Positions 21,109 through 22,090 of a stretch of 22,090 nt of DNA are shown here, piece after piece. This DNA comes from a virus. Position 1 is the first letter of the stretch, and each line of letters opens with the position of its first letter. The notes under the pieces were generated by a model. That model was not told where the DNA came from and ran no database searches. It saw only the letters and a program-made list of their open reading frames with translations. Where the stretch lies: positions 1 to 22,090 of IMG/VR virus record IMGVR_UViG_3300034283_000532; one strand, given 5' to 3'. The position numbers and the translations under genes were made by a program.

Positions 21109-22090
21109 TGGCTGATCCAAAACCCCACATCTTCGACGGCACCAAGTGGCTACCCCTTCAGGGAGCCGATGGGGCAGAAGGCCCGACCGTAGTCAGTGCC
21201 GATGCCAAGAACCTTGCCAAGCTAGGCACAGACGGGAAGCTCCTTGTCTCTCAGCCAGACCTAGATGCGATCTATGTCAACTTGGCTGGCGACAAAATGA
21301 CCGGCCCGCTGGCTGTTCAAGTCGGTGCGACGTTCACACCACCGGCAACGGCTATCAATACGTCAACATTGCTGCACGTTGTTCGTGAGGGCGGGTCTGC
21401 TCTCGCAGAGCTATATAGCGTAGGCTCTGGCACCGCTGGAATCCTTTTCCGGCGAAAGAATGGCACTCTGGCGGCACCCACGCCCGCCTCCAACACGAAT
21501 TTGGGCGTCATTCGCTGGCAAGTTAAGCCGAACAACGGGGCGGCTGACCGGACTGTGGGCCAGATTGCTTATGCGATTAACAGCCCCGAAACGGAAGACG
21601 GTTACTTTGACAACACGCTCGGCATAGTCGGGTCAGGCTACGCCGCCGGTCAACCCGCTGCAAGCCTGAACCTCGCCTCGTCTGCCGCCGCCAAAAGGGT
21701 CGGAACCCTCGATATTGATACGTTCGTTTGCACGGCCAAGAACTTCACGGTTGGCGGCGACGGAAGCGTTGTTTCCGCCAACGGCAATTTCTCTGTTAAC
21801 ACCTCTGGGTTTATCACCAGCAAGGACGGGATTCTTGTTCAGCGGGCGCGGCTCGGAACCGCTGGTCAGTTTGAGACATCCAACGTCGGTAGCGGCGAAA
21901 CCGGCTATGGCATTCAAGCGAAATGCACCGGCACAAGCCTCACCAGCGGCTCCGTCGCGGGCATTCTTGGTCAGGTCACTGGCACTGCTAGTACGGGAAT
22001 TGGCGTTGCTGCCACTGTCACCGCCACTGCAACGCAGAATTTTGGCCTTCGTTCCACTGTCAGCGGCGGCACCCGCAACATTGGTCTGTA
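21108..22090 (+). CDS. Tail fibre protein, 3' end beyond the window (at least 327 aa)
   Basis: ATG 21108 overlaps the HNH stop (TAATG), and the frame stays open to the last base, so the gene continues outside the window. It opens with the shared motif HIFDGTKWLPLQGADGAEG, a short collagen-like or linker part, then QPDLDAIYVNLAGDKMTGPL, a motif common in phage fibres and also present in the 550-residue fibre. The rest is long, beta-rich and Gly/Thr/Ser-rich (LHVVREGGSALAELYSVGSG, FSVNTSGFITSKDGILVQRA, TGIGVAATVTATATQNFGLR), typical of a beta-helical or repetitive fibre shaft. The receptor-binding end or a chaperone domain may lie beyond the window. It is probably a further trimeric host-recognition fibre. 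Confidence 0.85.
   Translation, partial: MADPKPHIFDGTKWLPLQGADGAEGPTVVSADAKNLAKLGTDGKLLVSQPDLDAIYVNLAGDKMTGPLAVQVGATFTPPATAINTSTLLHVVREGGSALAELYSVGSGTAGILFRRKNGTLAAPTPASNTNLGVIRWQVKPNNGAADRTVGQIAYAINSPETEDGYFDNTLGIVGSGYAAGQPAASLNLASSAAAKRVGTLDIDTFVCTAKNFTVGGDGSVVSANGNFSVNTSGFITSKDGILVQRARLGTAGQFETSNVGSGETGYGIQAKCTGTSLTSGSVAGILGQVTGTASTGIGVAATVTATATQNFGLRSTVSGGTRNIGL

Noticed and set aside
15743-22090. Diversity-generating retroelement acting on the fibre genes
   Set aside because: No reverse transcriptase and no template/variable repeat pair were found. The repeats present are collagen-like codon repeats.
1-22090. tRNA genes, CRISPR arrays, insertion sequences, integrase or attachment sites
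   Set aside because: Reading both strands gave no cloverleaf-like sequence, no regularly spaced repeats, no transposase or recombinase gene and no terminal repeats I could support.

Overview
This window is a densely packed stretch of a tailed bacteriophage (or prophage) genome of fairly high GC content. Every supported gene is on the + strand. Many genes are joined by stop/start overlaps (ATGA, TGATG, TAATG, GTGA), as expected for a phage virion module transcribed as long operons. The terminase, portal, scaffold-like and capsid genes identify it as a DNA packaging and structure region. The host cannot be fixed from the sequence. Several small exported proteins, notably the Cys-containing 112-residue one at 12727, remind me of families I associate with Planctomycetes, but that is only a weak inference. 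No tail tube, tape measure or baseplate gene is visible, so a podovirus-like virion is possible but unproven.

Layout. 13-2914: a small membrane protein and two unrecognised large proteins, probably virion-associated. 2991-5935: a Gln-rich scaffold-like protein, the major capsid protein and a probable head decoration or accessory protein with a Pro/Val-rich tail. The capsid frame is broken near its start in this sequence. 5947-7482: a coupled group of three membrane-associated proteins, namely a membrane-anchored HExxH metallopeptidase, a single-pass membrane protein and a CAP/SCP-domain protein. 7487-8505: a zinc-ribbon/HNH/AP2 endonuclease and a secreted Lys/Ala-rich protein. 8506-8661: non-coding, with two strong hairpins. 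8662-11511: two small proteins, a zinc-finger protein in the small-terminase position, and the large terminase. 11512-12280: a hairpin-rich leader and a second HNH endonuclease. 12350-15694: a 126-residue protein, a secreted Cys-containing protein, the portal protein and a 179-residue protein. 15743-22090: a run of tail-fibre-like genes with collagen-like Gly-X-Y stretches, interrupted by a small membrane protein and a third HNH endonuclease. The last fibre gene runs off the window.

How the parts fit. The terminase cuts DNA and drives it through the portal into a head built from the scaffold and capsid proteins. The fibre genes share a short N-terminal motif (Y/F-x-G-x-x-W) and several recurring internal modules, which suggests they are interchangeable parts that dock on the same virion site. 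The metallopeptidase/CAP group is the most unusual part. No recognisable lysozyme, amidase or transglycosylase is present here, so this group may serve for envelope attack or remodelling. Three unrelated free-standing HNH genes have settled in gaps between structural genes. Two of them are preceded by conspicuous RNA hairpins.
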